Shown here: in pieces, positions 7,469-15,228 of the stretch
How the letters are laid out: every line of letters begins with the position of its first letter
How positions within the stretch are numbered: position 1 is the stretch's first letter
Origin: Candidatus Defluviilinea proxima
GTDB taxonomy: Bacteria > Chloroflexota > Anaerolineae > Anaerolineales > Villigracilaceae
Assembly (NCBI GenBank): GCA_016721115.1
Contig: JADKIW010000001.1
Location: 1,627,501-1,691,500 of the forward strand
Direction of reading: 5' to 3'
Length of the DNA stretch: 64,000 bases
Notes under the pieces: generated by a model
The model's database searches: none
What the model was told of the DNA's origin: nothing
The model's input: only the letters and a program-made list of their open reading frames with translations
Made by a program: the position numbers and the translations under genes

Positions 7469-8893
7469 ATGACTCAGAAAATTACGATCGAACCCGTTAC
7501 CCGTATTGAAGGACACGCCAAGGTCACCATCCATATGAAGGATGATGGCTCCGTGGAACATGCGTATTTACATATCAACGAATTCCGTGGCTTTGAAAAA
7601 TTCTGTGAAGGACGCCCCTACTTTGAAATGCCAATGATCACGCCGCGCATTTGTGGGATTTGTCCCGTCAGCCATCACCTCGCTGGCGCCAAAGCCGCTG
7701 ATGCCGTGCAGGGAAGTCCCGCTCCTCGACCTGCCAACCTTCTGCGTGAACTCATGCACATGGGACAGGTCATTCAAAGCAATGGGATGCACTTCTTCGA
7801 ATTGTCAGGTCCTGACCTGTTGCTTGGTTTCGATGCCGACCCTGCGCTTCGCAACGTGATCGGGCTTGCCCATGCGGCACCTGAGATCGCACTCAAAGCT
7901 GTTGGCTTGCGCCGCTTCGGTCAGGAGATCATCCGCACCCTCGGCGGACGTCGCATCCACCCGAACTTTGCTGTCGCAGGTGGTGTCAACAAGGCACTGC
8001 AACCCAGCGAACGTGAATCCATCCGTGCAGGCATTGAAGCGAATCTCGAAACCGCCAAGATGGGCGTCAGCATCATGAAGGATTGGGCCCAACGCAACAT
8101 GGAGGACATCAACAAGTTCGCCGTGTTGAAGAGCGGTTACATGAGCATCGTCAACGAAGACGACAGCCTCAATCTCTATGATGGAAACATCCGCCTTGTA
8201 GATCGCACAGGCAAACAACTTGAAAAATTCCCAGGCAGTGATTATCTCGATTACATTGCCGAGCATGTTGAGAACTGGTCATATCTCAAATTCCCCTATT
8301 ACAAAAAGATGGGCTTCCCCGAAGGCGTCTATCGTGTCGGTCCGTTGGGACGCATGAACGCAGTCAAGAACATCAGTACACCCATTGCAGGTGAAGAACA
8401 CAAACTGTTCAAGGCGCTCAACAATGGTGACCCCGTCGGTCAGACCCTTTACTTCCACTATGCCCGCATGATCGAAGTCATCTTCTGTATCGAACGTGTT
8501 GCTCAATTGCTGGATGACCCCGATATCATGAGCACCGATATCCTCAACACGAAGAAGGATTATCAAGGCGAAGGCGTTGGCATCCTCGAAGCACCTCGTG
8601 GCACGCTCATTCATCACTATCAAGCCGATGAAACAGGCAAGCTCACCAAGGTCAATCTCATCGTTGCCACAGGCCACAACAACTGGGCAATGACCGAAGC
8701 AGTTGATAGCGTCGCCAAGACCTACATCGTTGGTGGCGAAGTCAAAGAAGGCATGCTCAATCGTGTCGAAGCCGCTGTCCGTGCGCATGACCCGTGCTTG
8801 TCCTGCTCCACACATGCCGTTGGTCAGATGCCGATCCAAATTGAAATGATCGATCCAGAAGGACAGGTTGTAAAAACAATCTCAAGAGATTAA
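7469..8893 (+). CDS. hoxH: [NiFe] hydrogenase large subunit (HoxH type)
   Basis: A 474-residue catalytic subunit binding the Ni-Fe(CN)2CO site. The L1 motif RICGIC with its following PVSHH lies at residues 60-70 (C62, C65), and the L2 motif DPCLSC at 441-446 (C443, C446) followed by STH449. About 25 residues follow His449, the tail normally removed by a specific endopeptidase after nickel insertion; that protease is encoded two genes on. Motifs and cytoplasmic nature place it in group 3, most likely 3d or the related bifurcating type. A strong terminator 8 bp after the stop suggests the structural operon ends here, although the protease gene follows in the same direction. Confidence 0.96.
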   Translation: MTQKITIEPVTRIEGHAKVTIHMKDDGSVEHAYLHINEFRGFEKFCEGRPYFEMPMITPRICGICPVSHHLAGAKAADAVQGSPAPRPANLLRELMHMGQVIQSNGMHFFELSGPDLLLGFDADPALRNVIGLAHAAPEIALKAVGLRRFGQEIIRTLGGRRIHPNFAVAGGVNKALQPSERESIRAGIEANLETAKMGVSIMKDWAQRNMEDINKFAVLKSGYMSIVNEDDSLNLYDGNIRLVDRTGKQLEKFPGSDYLDYIAEHVENWSYLKFPYYKKMGFPEGVYRVGPLGRMNAVKNISTPIAGEEHKLFKALNNGDPVGQTLYFHYARMIEVIFCIERVAQLLDDPDIMSTDILNTKKDYQGEGVGILEAPRGTLIHHYQADETGKLTKVNLIVATGHNNWAMTEAVDSVAKTYIVGGEVKEGMLNRVEAAVRAHDPCLSCSTHAVGQMPIQIEMIDPEGQVVKTISRD

Positions 8894-8900
8894 TTAGTAG

Positions 8901-8927
8901 GGGCGGGGTTTCCCCGCCCTTTTTCTT
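8901..8927 (+). terminator. Rho-independent terminator after hoxH
   Basis: A perfect 8-bp stem GGGCGGGG/CCCCGCCC with a TTT loop is followed by TTTTTCTT. It begins 8 bp after the hoxH stop. Confidence 0.85.
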
Positions 8928-8981
8928 ATCAATATCACAAGGCGAGACTTAACAGCCTTGCCCTTATGTACGAGGTAATTT

Positions 8982-9479
8982 ATGAAAACACTCTTTATCG
9001 GATACGGAAACCCAGATCGGCAGGATGATGGCGTAGCGTGGCACATCCTTGCAGGGATCGCGAATCAACTTGGGCTGGAAACATCAGACTCATGGGAAGA
9101 TCCGCTTCCTTCCACCCCTGAAGTTGAATTCTCTTTCAATTTGCAGTTGACTCCCGAACTGGCCCAAGACCTGACCGCCTACGATAGAGTGTGTTTTGTA
9201 GATGCACACACCGGCAAGATCCCCGAGAATGTGCAAATGGTGGATGTCACCCCCGAATACCAAACGTCACCGTTTACCCATCACCTCGCTCCTGAAATGC
9301 TCCTCTCGATGTGCGAGTCCCTCTATCACTACGTCCCTGAAGCGATATTGATCTCTGTGCGTGGTTACCAGTTTGGCTTTGAAGTGGAATTGTCGCCGTT
9401 TACTCGATCATTAGTTGACGAGGCGGTCTATCGTTCGATGGGATGGCTCAAGAAAGAACGTGAATTGGCTTACGCGTAA
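8982..9479 (+). CDS. hoxW: Hydrogenase maturation endopeptidase
   Basis: A 165-residue member of the HybD/HycI/HoxW aspartate-type peptidases that clip the C-terminal tail of the large subunit. The N terminus has the family signature FIGYGNPDRQDDGVAW (about residues 5-20), whose Asp binds nickel. A VDAHTG segment (about 74-79) supplies the second Asp, and THHLAPEMLL (about 105-114) the conserved His. It follows hoxH after a terminator, with a ribosome-binding GAGGTAATTT before ATG 8982, so it may depend on readthrough or its own promoter. Its presence shows the hydrogenase is matured in the standard way; no hyp genes are in the window. Confidence 0.9.
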   Translation: MKTLFIGYGNPDRQDDGVAWHILAGIANQLGLETSDSWEDPLPSTPEVEFSFNLQLTPELAQDLTAYDRVCFVDAHTGKIPENVQMVDVTPEYQTSPFTHHLAPEMLLSMCESLYHYVPEAILISVRGYQFGFEVELSPFTRSLVDEAVYRSMGWLKKERELAYA

Positions 9480-9500
9480 GTTACTTTCATATTGAAAATA

Positions 9501-9537
9501 AAGAGCGCACAGAGAGTCTCATCATCTGTGCGCTCTT
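9501..9537. terminator. Bidirectional terminator between hoxW and galK
   Basis: A 13-bp perfect stem AAGAGCGCACAGA/TCTGTGCGCTCTT with an 11-base loop separates convergent genes. The flanks are A/T-rich on both sides, giving a modest U-tract in each direction. Confidence 0.75.
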
Positions 9538-9556
9538 CGCCTTAATAAACTATTTT

Positions 9557-10741
9557 TTACTTCATCAACTCCGCGCCGTTCGATGCGTGAGAGATATAAA
9601 TTTCAGGGCGGAGTCCGTTTTCTGATTCGTAGCCTTTTGCCAAGGCTTGTGCAAAACTCTTTACACTATCCTTCGCTACCAGATTCGCTGTGCATCCACC
9701 AAAGCCCGCACCCGTGAGCCGTGCACCATAACATCCCTCCAATGTTTGCGCGACATTCACCATCACGTTCAACTCAGGACATGAAACTTCATACAGATCT
9801 CGCAAACTGACATGGCACTCGTTCATCAATTTGCCGAAACTCTGGACATCGCCCGCCTCTAACAACGCTTCAGCCTGGTTCGACCTCCCAATCTCTTCCA
9901 CCACGTGACGTGCTCTCTTCTCTACTTCTTCAGGAAGTTTCCCTGCGAGCCGATTAAATTCCTCAACACGGACATCTCTCAGTGACTTGATGCCTGGCAG
10001 GTCTTCTTTCAATAATCGAACAGCTTCTTCGCAAGCGTCGCGGCGTTTGTTGTATTCACCAGATGTCAACTTGCGGCGGACGGTGGTATCTGCGATGACG
10101 ATGGATACGTTCTGCGGAAGTGATAAAGTTTTCCATTCGAGCGAACGGCAATCGAGCAGAAGTAATTTATTCTCGACGCCACATGCCGAAGCGAACTGAT
10201 CCATGATGCCGCAGTTGACGCCAACATATTTATTCTCGGCTTTTTGTCCGAGCAAGGCGCGCTTCATCGGCGGAAGTGTCCAGTGGCCGAGCGTTTGCCA
10301 GACGATCATGAATGCCATTTCCACTGATGCAGATGAACTTAATCCCGATCCGCGCGGCACATCAGAGGCAAAGACCGCATTGATCGATAACGTAGACAGT
10401 TTTTCTTCCATCAATGCCCACATCACGCCTGCGGGGTAGAGCCCCCACTCGGGAAGAGGAGAACCGTCAGGTTGGGTTTTGGTTGGAACGGATTCAGCGG
10501 AGAACGAGGCTTGTTGGTCAAAGTCCACAGCTACGAGCGTGGAATGACGCGCATTGACAGGTGAGAAAGCGACATATGTAGCGCGGTCAATGGCGGCGGG
10601 CAAAACGAATCCGTCGTTGTAGTCCACATGTTCACCAAGCAGGTTGACACGCCCCGGTGCGCGTGCGATGTGTGCAGGCGCATACCCAAATTTTTCGCGA
10701 TAGATGTTTGTGATGTTATCAATGATGTTCATGTCCGCCAT
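9557..10741 (-). CDS. galK: Galactokinase
   Basis: A GHMP-family kinase that converts galactose and ATP to galactose-1-phosphate, the entry step of the Leloir pathway. It has the galactokinase signature GRVNLLGEHVDYNDGFVLP near the N terminus, the ATP-binding GSGLSSSASVEMAF (about residues 130-145), the catalytic-base region NCGIMDQFASACG, and the late GxGFGG motif GAGFGGC. The frame opens at a TTG that overlaps the galT stop; ATG at 10741 (394 residues) or 10732 is more likely, the latter giving the usual N terminus. It is the last gene of the galactan operon, followed by a terminator. The predicted partner galT is directly upstream; no galE was seen in the window. Confidence 0.95.
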   Translation of the reverse strand: MADMNIIDNITNIYREKFGYAPAHIARAPGRVNLLGEHVDYNDGFVLPAAIDRATYVAFSPVNARHSTLVAVDFDQQASFSAESVPTKTQPDGSPLPEWGLYPAGVMWALMEEKLSTLSINAVFASDVPRGSGLSSSASVEMAFMIVWQTLGHWTLPPMKRALLGQKAENKYVGVNCGIMDQFASACGVENKLLLLDCRSLEWKTLSLPQNVSIVIADTTVRRKLTSGEYNKRRDACEEAVRLLKEDLPGIKSLRDVRVEEFNRLAGKLPEEVEKRARHVVEEIGRSNQAEALLEAGDVQSFGKLMNECHVSLRDLYEVSCPELNVMVNVAQTLEGCYGARLTGAGFGGCTANLVAKDSVKSFAQALAKGYESENGLRPEIYISHASNGAELMK

Positions 10742-10750
10742 CCGTTTCAA

Positions 10751-11818
10751 TCATTCATTTGAATTCACTTTATAGTGTACGTCCGAAAGTGATCTTAATC
10801 GCTCTGCCGCAGACTCCGGTGTGATATCGCGTTGTGGCATGGCCAGCATTTCGTAGCCAACCATAAACTTTCGCACGGTTGCCGAGCGCAGGAGCGGAGG
10901 ATAGAAATGTGCGTGCAATGTCCATTCGGGATGAGTTTGACCATCAAAGGGCGCTTGATGAAAGCCCATTGAATAGGGGAATGAGATTTCGAAGAGGTTG
11001 TCGTAGCGCGTGGTGACTTGTTTCATAACTTCTGCGAGACCGCTGACTTCGGCGGATGTGAGCTCGCTCAAGTATGAAACGTTGCGATGTGCAATGACCA
11101 TTGTTTCGAAAGGCCACACCGCCCAGTAGGGGACAAGCGCCGTGAAGTGATCGTTGGTGAATAAAATGCGTTCGTTACGTTTGTGTTCTTCGGCGAGATA
11201 ATCAGATAGCAACGTGCGGTTGTTTGCATTGAAATAGGCTTTTTGCCGTTCGAGTTCTTTGGCTGGTTCGTTCGGGATGAGTTCTGTTCCCCAGATCTGG
11301 CTGTGCGGATGTGGATTCGAACATCCCATCACTGCGCCTTTGTTCTCGAAGACCTGCACGTAATGGATGAAATCTTTTTTGCTGATGTCAACGGTTTGCT
11401 CTGTCCATGTGGCGAGGACTTTTTCAATGGAGGCGAGGTCCATTTCAGGAAGTGTTAGATCGTGGCGAGGTGAGAAGCAGACCACTCGACAGAGTCCTCT
11501 TTCTGAAACAGAGGCAAGTAGCGGGTGGGTTGATGCGTCCACTTCGCTTTGCTGTGGGATGATATGTTCGGGAAATTGGTCAGGCAGAAGAGCGGCGAAA
11601 TCGTTGTCGAAAGCGAAGGTCGATTCGTAGTCGGGGTTTTTCAATCCGCCTGCCCGTTCGTTACGCGGACAGAGATAACAAGTTGGATCATACTGCGGAA
11701 GGTTTGCAGGTGGCGTTTTTTCCACCTGTCCCTGCCAGGGACGTTTGGCGCGGTGTGGTGAAACCAATACGGATTCGCCAGTGAGTGGATTGAAGCGCCG
11801 ATGTGGAGAGTCAAACAT
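10751..11818 (-). CDS. galT: Galactose-1-phosphate uridylyltransferase
   Basis: A 355-residue HIT-superfamily enzyme that exchanges galactose-1-phosphate with UDP-glucose. Recognisable features are the N-terminal RRFNPLTGESVLVSPHRAKRPW, a Zn-type pair CYLC (about residues 47-50), the nucleophile motif NPHPHSQIWG (about 165-174) and the C-terminal HAHFYPP. The length equals the standard bacterial class I enzyme. It is separated from the cytoplasmic GH53 gene by about 109 bp and overlaps the galK frame region, so the two are likely translated together. Together with GalK it converts galactose released by the beta-galactosidase. Confidence 0.95.
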   Translation of the reverse strand: MFDSPHRRFNPLTGESVLVSPHRAKRPWQGQVEKTPPANLPQYDPTCYLCPRNERAGGLKNPDYESTFAFDNDFAALLPDQFPEHIIPQQSEVDASTHPLLASVSERGLCRVVCFSPRHDLTLPEMDLASIEKVLATWTEQTVDISKKDFIHYVQVFENKGAVMGCSNPHPHSQIWGTELIPNEPAKELERQKAYFNANNRTLLSDYLAEEHKRNERILFTNDHFTALVPYWAVWPFETMVIAHRNVSYLSELTSAEVSGLAEVMKQVTTRYDNLFEISFPYSMGFHQAPFDGQTHPEWTLHAHFYPPLLRSATVRKFMVGYEMLAMPQRDITPESAAERLRSLSDVHYKVNSNE

Positions 11819-11926
11819 TTCTATACCTTATGAATGGAATGTATGCATGAAAACAGGAAAACTGTACCATAAAGTTCATGAAGGGCGTAGGAATTTTTTA
11901 TTGAGTTTTGTGAAAACCCCATGCTT

Positions 11927-12958
11927 TTATGATTGGTTGAATAAATTCATTGCTGGTAGGGCACGATTGTTAAAATCGAACAATGCTTGGTTTTCCCAGT
12001 TGTTGCCAAACTCGGGATGAAACGGATCCCAGCCATTACCCGGTACAGCTGTCCATGTGGCATCCCACCACATGACTCCCAGACCGCGTCCGTTCGGGAT
12101 GGTGCGAATCACTTCCATGATATCTGCCAGCATTTTTGCTTGACCCTCAGTCGTGAAGGGATAGCCAGGTTGTTCCTCCGTGCGGACGATGTTTTCGTAG
12201 TTGTCGTTATCTTCAGCGGTGAATGCGTAGGATGTTTCAACGAGGAGGATATCCTTGTTGTAGCGGATGGCAACGTCATTTAAATTATTCTGTAGGTCGG
12301 TGAATGTCCCGTGCCAGTAAGGATAATACGATGCGCCGATCAGGTCGAATGGCACTCCCTGTTCGATGATGTTGTCGAACCACCAGCGATATAGTTCGTT
12401 GTCACCACCTCTGTCTATGTGTAACATCACTTGTATTTCGGATGAACAGTCCTTGACCGCGCGATAGCCTTCCTTGAGCAAGGCGGCAAGATTATCGAAA
12501 CTCTTATCGTTTTTACCCTCAGGCCACACCATGCCGTTCGCGATCTCGTTGCCAACCTGTACCATGTCTGGCGGTGTGCCCTGTTCTTTCAAGCTGTTGC
12601 ACACATCATAGGTGTGATCGTAAAGTGCTTTTTTAAGATTGTCAAAATCAAGCCCTTCCCATGAAGCGGGTTTGGGTTGTTTGCCGGGGTCTGCCCAACT
12701 ATCAGAGTAATGGAAGTCGACAAGCAGTTTCATCCCAATGTTCTTGATCCGCTTTGCCATTTCTAATAGTTGTGCTTTGCCATGATACCCATCTGGTGAA
12801 TTCAGCCACACACGGATGCGCATCCAGTTCATGCCGTGATCTTTCATGATCTTCAATGCATCGGCTTGTGTGCCATCTTCATAGTAGTACACACCGCCGC
12901 AGTCTTCCGATTTTTTCAGGCTGGAAATGTCCGCGCCGAGGATGCTTAACTTGTGCAT
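11927..12958 (-). CDS. GH53 endo-beta-1,4-galactanase without signal peptide
   Basis: A 343-residue protein that is a GH53 catalytic domain and nothing else. The acid/base Glu138 lies in QVGNEIANG and the nucleophile Glu241 in LLVETSYAF; other family marks are LGADISSL at the start, DFHYSDSWADPGKQ and WWDATWTAVPGNGWDP. No signal peptide or lipobox precedes the domain, so it should be cytoplasmic and act on imported galacto-oligosaccharides. It is strongly similar along its length to the exported GH53 at 17083-18705, including the same ending, which points to a duplication within the operon. It lies 12 bp downstream of the GH42 gene. Confidence 0.93.
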   Translation of the reverse strand: MHKLSILGADISSLKKSEDCGGVYYYEDGTQADALKIMKDHGMNWMRIRVWLNSPDGYHGKAQLLEMAKRIKNIGMKLLVDFHYSDSWADPGKQPKPASWEGLDFDNLKKALYDHTYDVCNSLKEQGTPPDMVQVGNEIANGMVWPEGKNDKSFDNLAALLKEGYRAVKDCSSEIQVMLHIDRGGDNELYRWWFDNIIEQGVPFDLIGASYYPYWHGTFTDLQNNLNDVAIRYNKDILLVETSYAFTAEDNDNYENIVRTEEQPGYPFTTEGQAKMLADIMEVIRTIPNGRGLGVMWWDATWTAVPGNGWDPFHPEFGNNWENQALFDFNNRALPAMNLFNQS

Positions 12959-12970
12959 TATGACATGACC

Positions 12971-14962
12971 TCAACCAACTTGAATGACCGCAACGCCTTT
13001 GGGTTCAAGCCCAACGGAGTTGTTTATCTTGTTGCCTGTGAGCAGATCGATTCCGCTTCTTTCTAACGGGACAGTTGCCACTTGGTCTGAATAGTTCAGA
13101 GCGAACACGAATTCTGATTTCCCATTTGTACGGCGCAGTAGTTCGACGCCAGCGGGCAAAGTTACAGATTGAACATCTGCTGTCTTGCAGGCGAGTTCAA
13201 GTACCCATTCCATGCCGTCAGGGTTGGGAAGTGTGCCGATATAGAAGGCATTGCCTTTGCCGAAGATATTTTGTGTAATGGCAGGTTTCCCTGCATAGTA
13301 ATCCTGTTCAAATGCGGCGATGATCGTTTCTGCGCCGTTCAAGTTAATGACATCGCCCCAGAACGTGCATTTGAACTTCTTTCCATCCATGGTGCGGATG
13401 GAGTTGGTTTGTGTTTCAGAATACGGAGCATATTCTTCGACGGTCAACCCCAACATGTCACGGAAGGGAGCAGGGTAGCCTCCCAAGCGGATATGTTCGT
13501 TCTCGTCCACAATGCCGCTGAAGAAGGACATGACCAAATTGCCGCCGTTTTGGACATATTGATTAATATTTTTTGCGGACGCATCATTAACCAGATATAA
13601 ATTCGGGGCGATGACCAATTTGTATTTTGAAAGATCCGATTCGGGATGGGCAAAGTCAACTGTGATATTACGGTCAAAGAGTGGCTTGTAGTACGAGTAC
13701 AGTTGTGGAAGCAGTTTCAAGTCAACTGATGGCTTGCTATCGAGCTCGAGTGCCCACCAGTTGTTCCAATCCATGAGGATGGCAACATCCGCTTTGACCT
13801 GACTTGTAAGGATCGGGTCAAGTTTCTTTAGTTCGTTTCCCAACGTTTTGACTTCACGCCATACCCGTGTTTCTGTTCCGCCGTGTGGGACCATGCCACT
13901 GTGATGTTTCTCGGCACCCGCTTTGGATTGCCTCCATTGGAAGAACATGACACCGTTCGCGCCACGGGCAACTGCTTGATAACTTCCGAGCCGCATCACA
14001 CCTGGACGTTTGACCGCATTGCGCTGCCGCCAGTTGACTTGCGATGTGGCTTGCTCCATCATGATCCATGGACGGCGCTCACCAACAGAGCGGATCAGAT
14101 CACAAACCATGCCAGCTTGCGCCATCCAATCGGGGTCGAAGGTGTCGGGGTAGCTATCTTGTGAGACAACATCTTCATGTTGGGCAAATTTGAAATAGTC
14201 CACGCCTTTGTGGAAGCCCATGAAGTTCGTTGTGACGGGGATGTGAGGGGTGATCGCTTTCAGTGTGGATTTCTGCTCCTCGAAGCAGACCAGCCACGAG
14301 TCCGAAGAGAAGCGTGACCAGTCCAGTTGTTGAGTCGGGTTGATTTGAGCAGGGGAACGTTTGGGATGATGAATCTCCTCCCAATCCGTATAAATCTGAC
14401 TCCAGAATGCCGTACCCCATGCAAGATTCAATTTGTCGAGCGTGCCATATTTTTCTTTGAGCCACACACGAAACGCGGCGGCGGAGTTATCGCAATAACA
14501 TTCGCTGATGTGGCAACCATACTCATTATCTACGTGCCACATGGCGAGGGCGGGATGATCTTTGTACCGCTCGGCCAATTGCGCGGCGATACGAGTTGCG
14601 TACTTTCGATAATCAGGATTGTGCGGGCAATAGTGGCGGCGTGAGCCCTGCCAGAGTTTGACGCCATCGACAGTGATGGGAAGCATCTCCGGATGTTTCG
14701 TCACCATCCATGCGGGAGGGGATGCTGTGGGTGTGGCAAGGTTCACGGAGACGCCATGTGCATAAAGCAAATCAATGATTTGATCGAGCCATGCGAAATC
14801 GAAGACGCCAGGCTTGGGCTCCATTTTCGTCCACGAGAAGATACCCAGTGAAACAAGATTGACCCCCGCCTCCTTCATCAGGCGCGCATCCTCCTTCCAG
14901 ATTTCGGGTGTCCATTGATCGGGGTTGTAATCACCTCCGTAGAGGATGTGAGGAAAATTCAT
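12971..14962 (-). CDS. ganA: GH42 beta-galactosidase
   Basis: A 663-residue GH42 enzyme that removes terminal galactose from galacto-oligosaccharides. Acid/base Glu147 is in WHVDNEYG and nucleophile Glu303 in MMEQAT. Four cysteines near the active site (C112, C150, C155, C157) match the zinc site typical of this family. The TIM barrel is followed by the trimerisation and beta domains expected for about 660 residues. There is no signal peptide, so the enzyme is cytoplasmic, consistent with import before final cleavage. The start ATG 14962 follows GGAG. It corresponds to ganA of the Bacillus galactan operon, by family and by its GH53 neighbours. Confidence 0.95.
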   Translation of the reverse strand: MNFPHILYGGDYNPDQWTPEIWKEDARLMKEAGVNLVSLGIFSWTKMEPKPGVFDFAWLDQIIDLLYAHGVSVNLATPTASPPAWMVTKHPEMLPITVDGVKLWQGSRRHYCPHNPDYRKYATRIAAQLAERYKDHPALAMWHVDNEYGCHISECYCDNSAAAFRVWLKEKYGTLDKLNLAWGTAFWSQIYTDWEEIHHPKRSPAQINPTQQLDWSRFSSDSWLVCFEEQKSTLKAITPHIPVTTNFMGFHKGVDYFKFAQHEDVVSQDSYPDTFDPDWMAQAGMVCDLIRSVGERRPWIMMEQATSQVNWRQRNAVKRPGVMRLGSYQAVARGANGVMFFQWRQSKAGAEKHHSGMVPHGGTETRVWREVKTLGNELKKLDPILTSQVKADVAILMDWNNWWALELDSKPSVDLKLLPQLYSYYKPLFDRNITVDFAHPESDLSKYKLVIAPNLYLVNDASAKNINQYVQNGGNLVMSFFSGIVDENEHIRLGGYPAPFRDMLGLTVEEYAPYSETQTNSIRTMDGKKFKCTFWGDVINLNGAETIIAAFEQDYYAGKPAITQNIFGKGNAFYIGTLPNPDGMEWVLELACKTADVQSVTLPAGVELLRRTNGKSEFVFALNYSDQVATVPLERSGIDLLTGNKINNSVGLEPKGVAVIQVG

Positions 14963-15018
14963 TATGCTCCATGTTATTGTAGGGGCGAAACATTGCTTCG
15001 CCCCTACGGCTTATGTTT

Positions 15019-15228
15019 CTAAAAATCGGTGATGCGTGTCATCCTGTCAAGATACTTCTCACGAAACTGTGTATTCAATCGCTGTACTTCTTTTTCATCT
15101 CCAACGAACGAACAACGCAAGCAGTAATATTCATCCTTGTCTTTATCATACAACATATCCATGTCGATCTCGCGCATCAAACAACGCGGACAGCGGTAAT
15201 TTAACTTGCCTTTGCGACCTTGAGCCAT
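15019..15228 (-). CDS. Small zinc-ribbon protein
   Basis: A 69-residue protein with two cysteine pairs, CPRC (residues 13-16) and CLRC (36-39), the spacing of a zinc ribbon, and a charged helical C terminus. It is hydrophilic and has no signal peptide. Its ATG at 15228 lies 28 bases inside the end of the preceding 609-residue gene, with AAAGGAG at a good distance, so translation is probably coupled. It is not recognised as a named family. Small zinc ribbons of this kind can bind nucleic acid or protein; no function is proposed. Confidence 0.7.
   Translation of the reverse strand: MAQGRKGKLNYRCPRCLMREIDMDMLYDKDKDEYYCLRCSFVGDEKEVQRLNTQFREKYLDRMTRITDF

Noticed and set aside
8279..8839. Open frame of 186 codons on the minus strand
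   Set aside because: Antisense to hoxH, which has both nickel-binding motifs intact.
10216..10232. ACGCCAACAT, the downstream block of the leader RNA, inside galK
   Set aside because: It encodes conserved galactokinase residues in antisense orientation and has no partner TTGGCGT hairpin nearby.
15019..15228. Dismissing the small zinc-ribbon frame as a shadow
   Set aside because: It has two cysteine pairs and a well-placed AAAGGAG, and overlaps its neighbour by only 28 bases, so it is kept as a gene.
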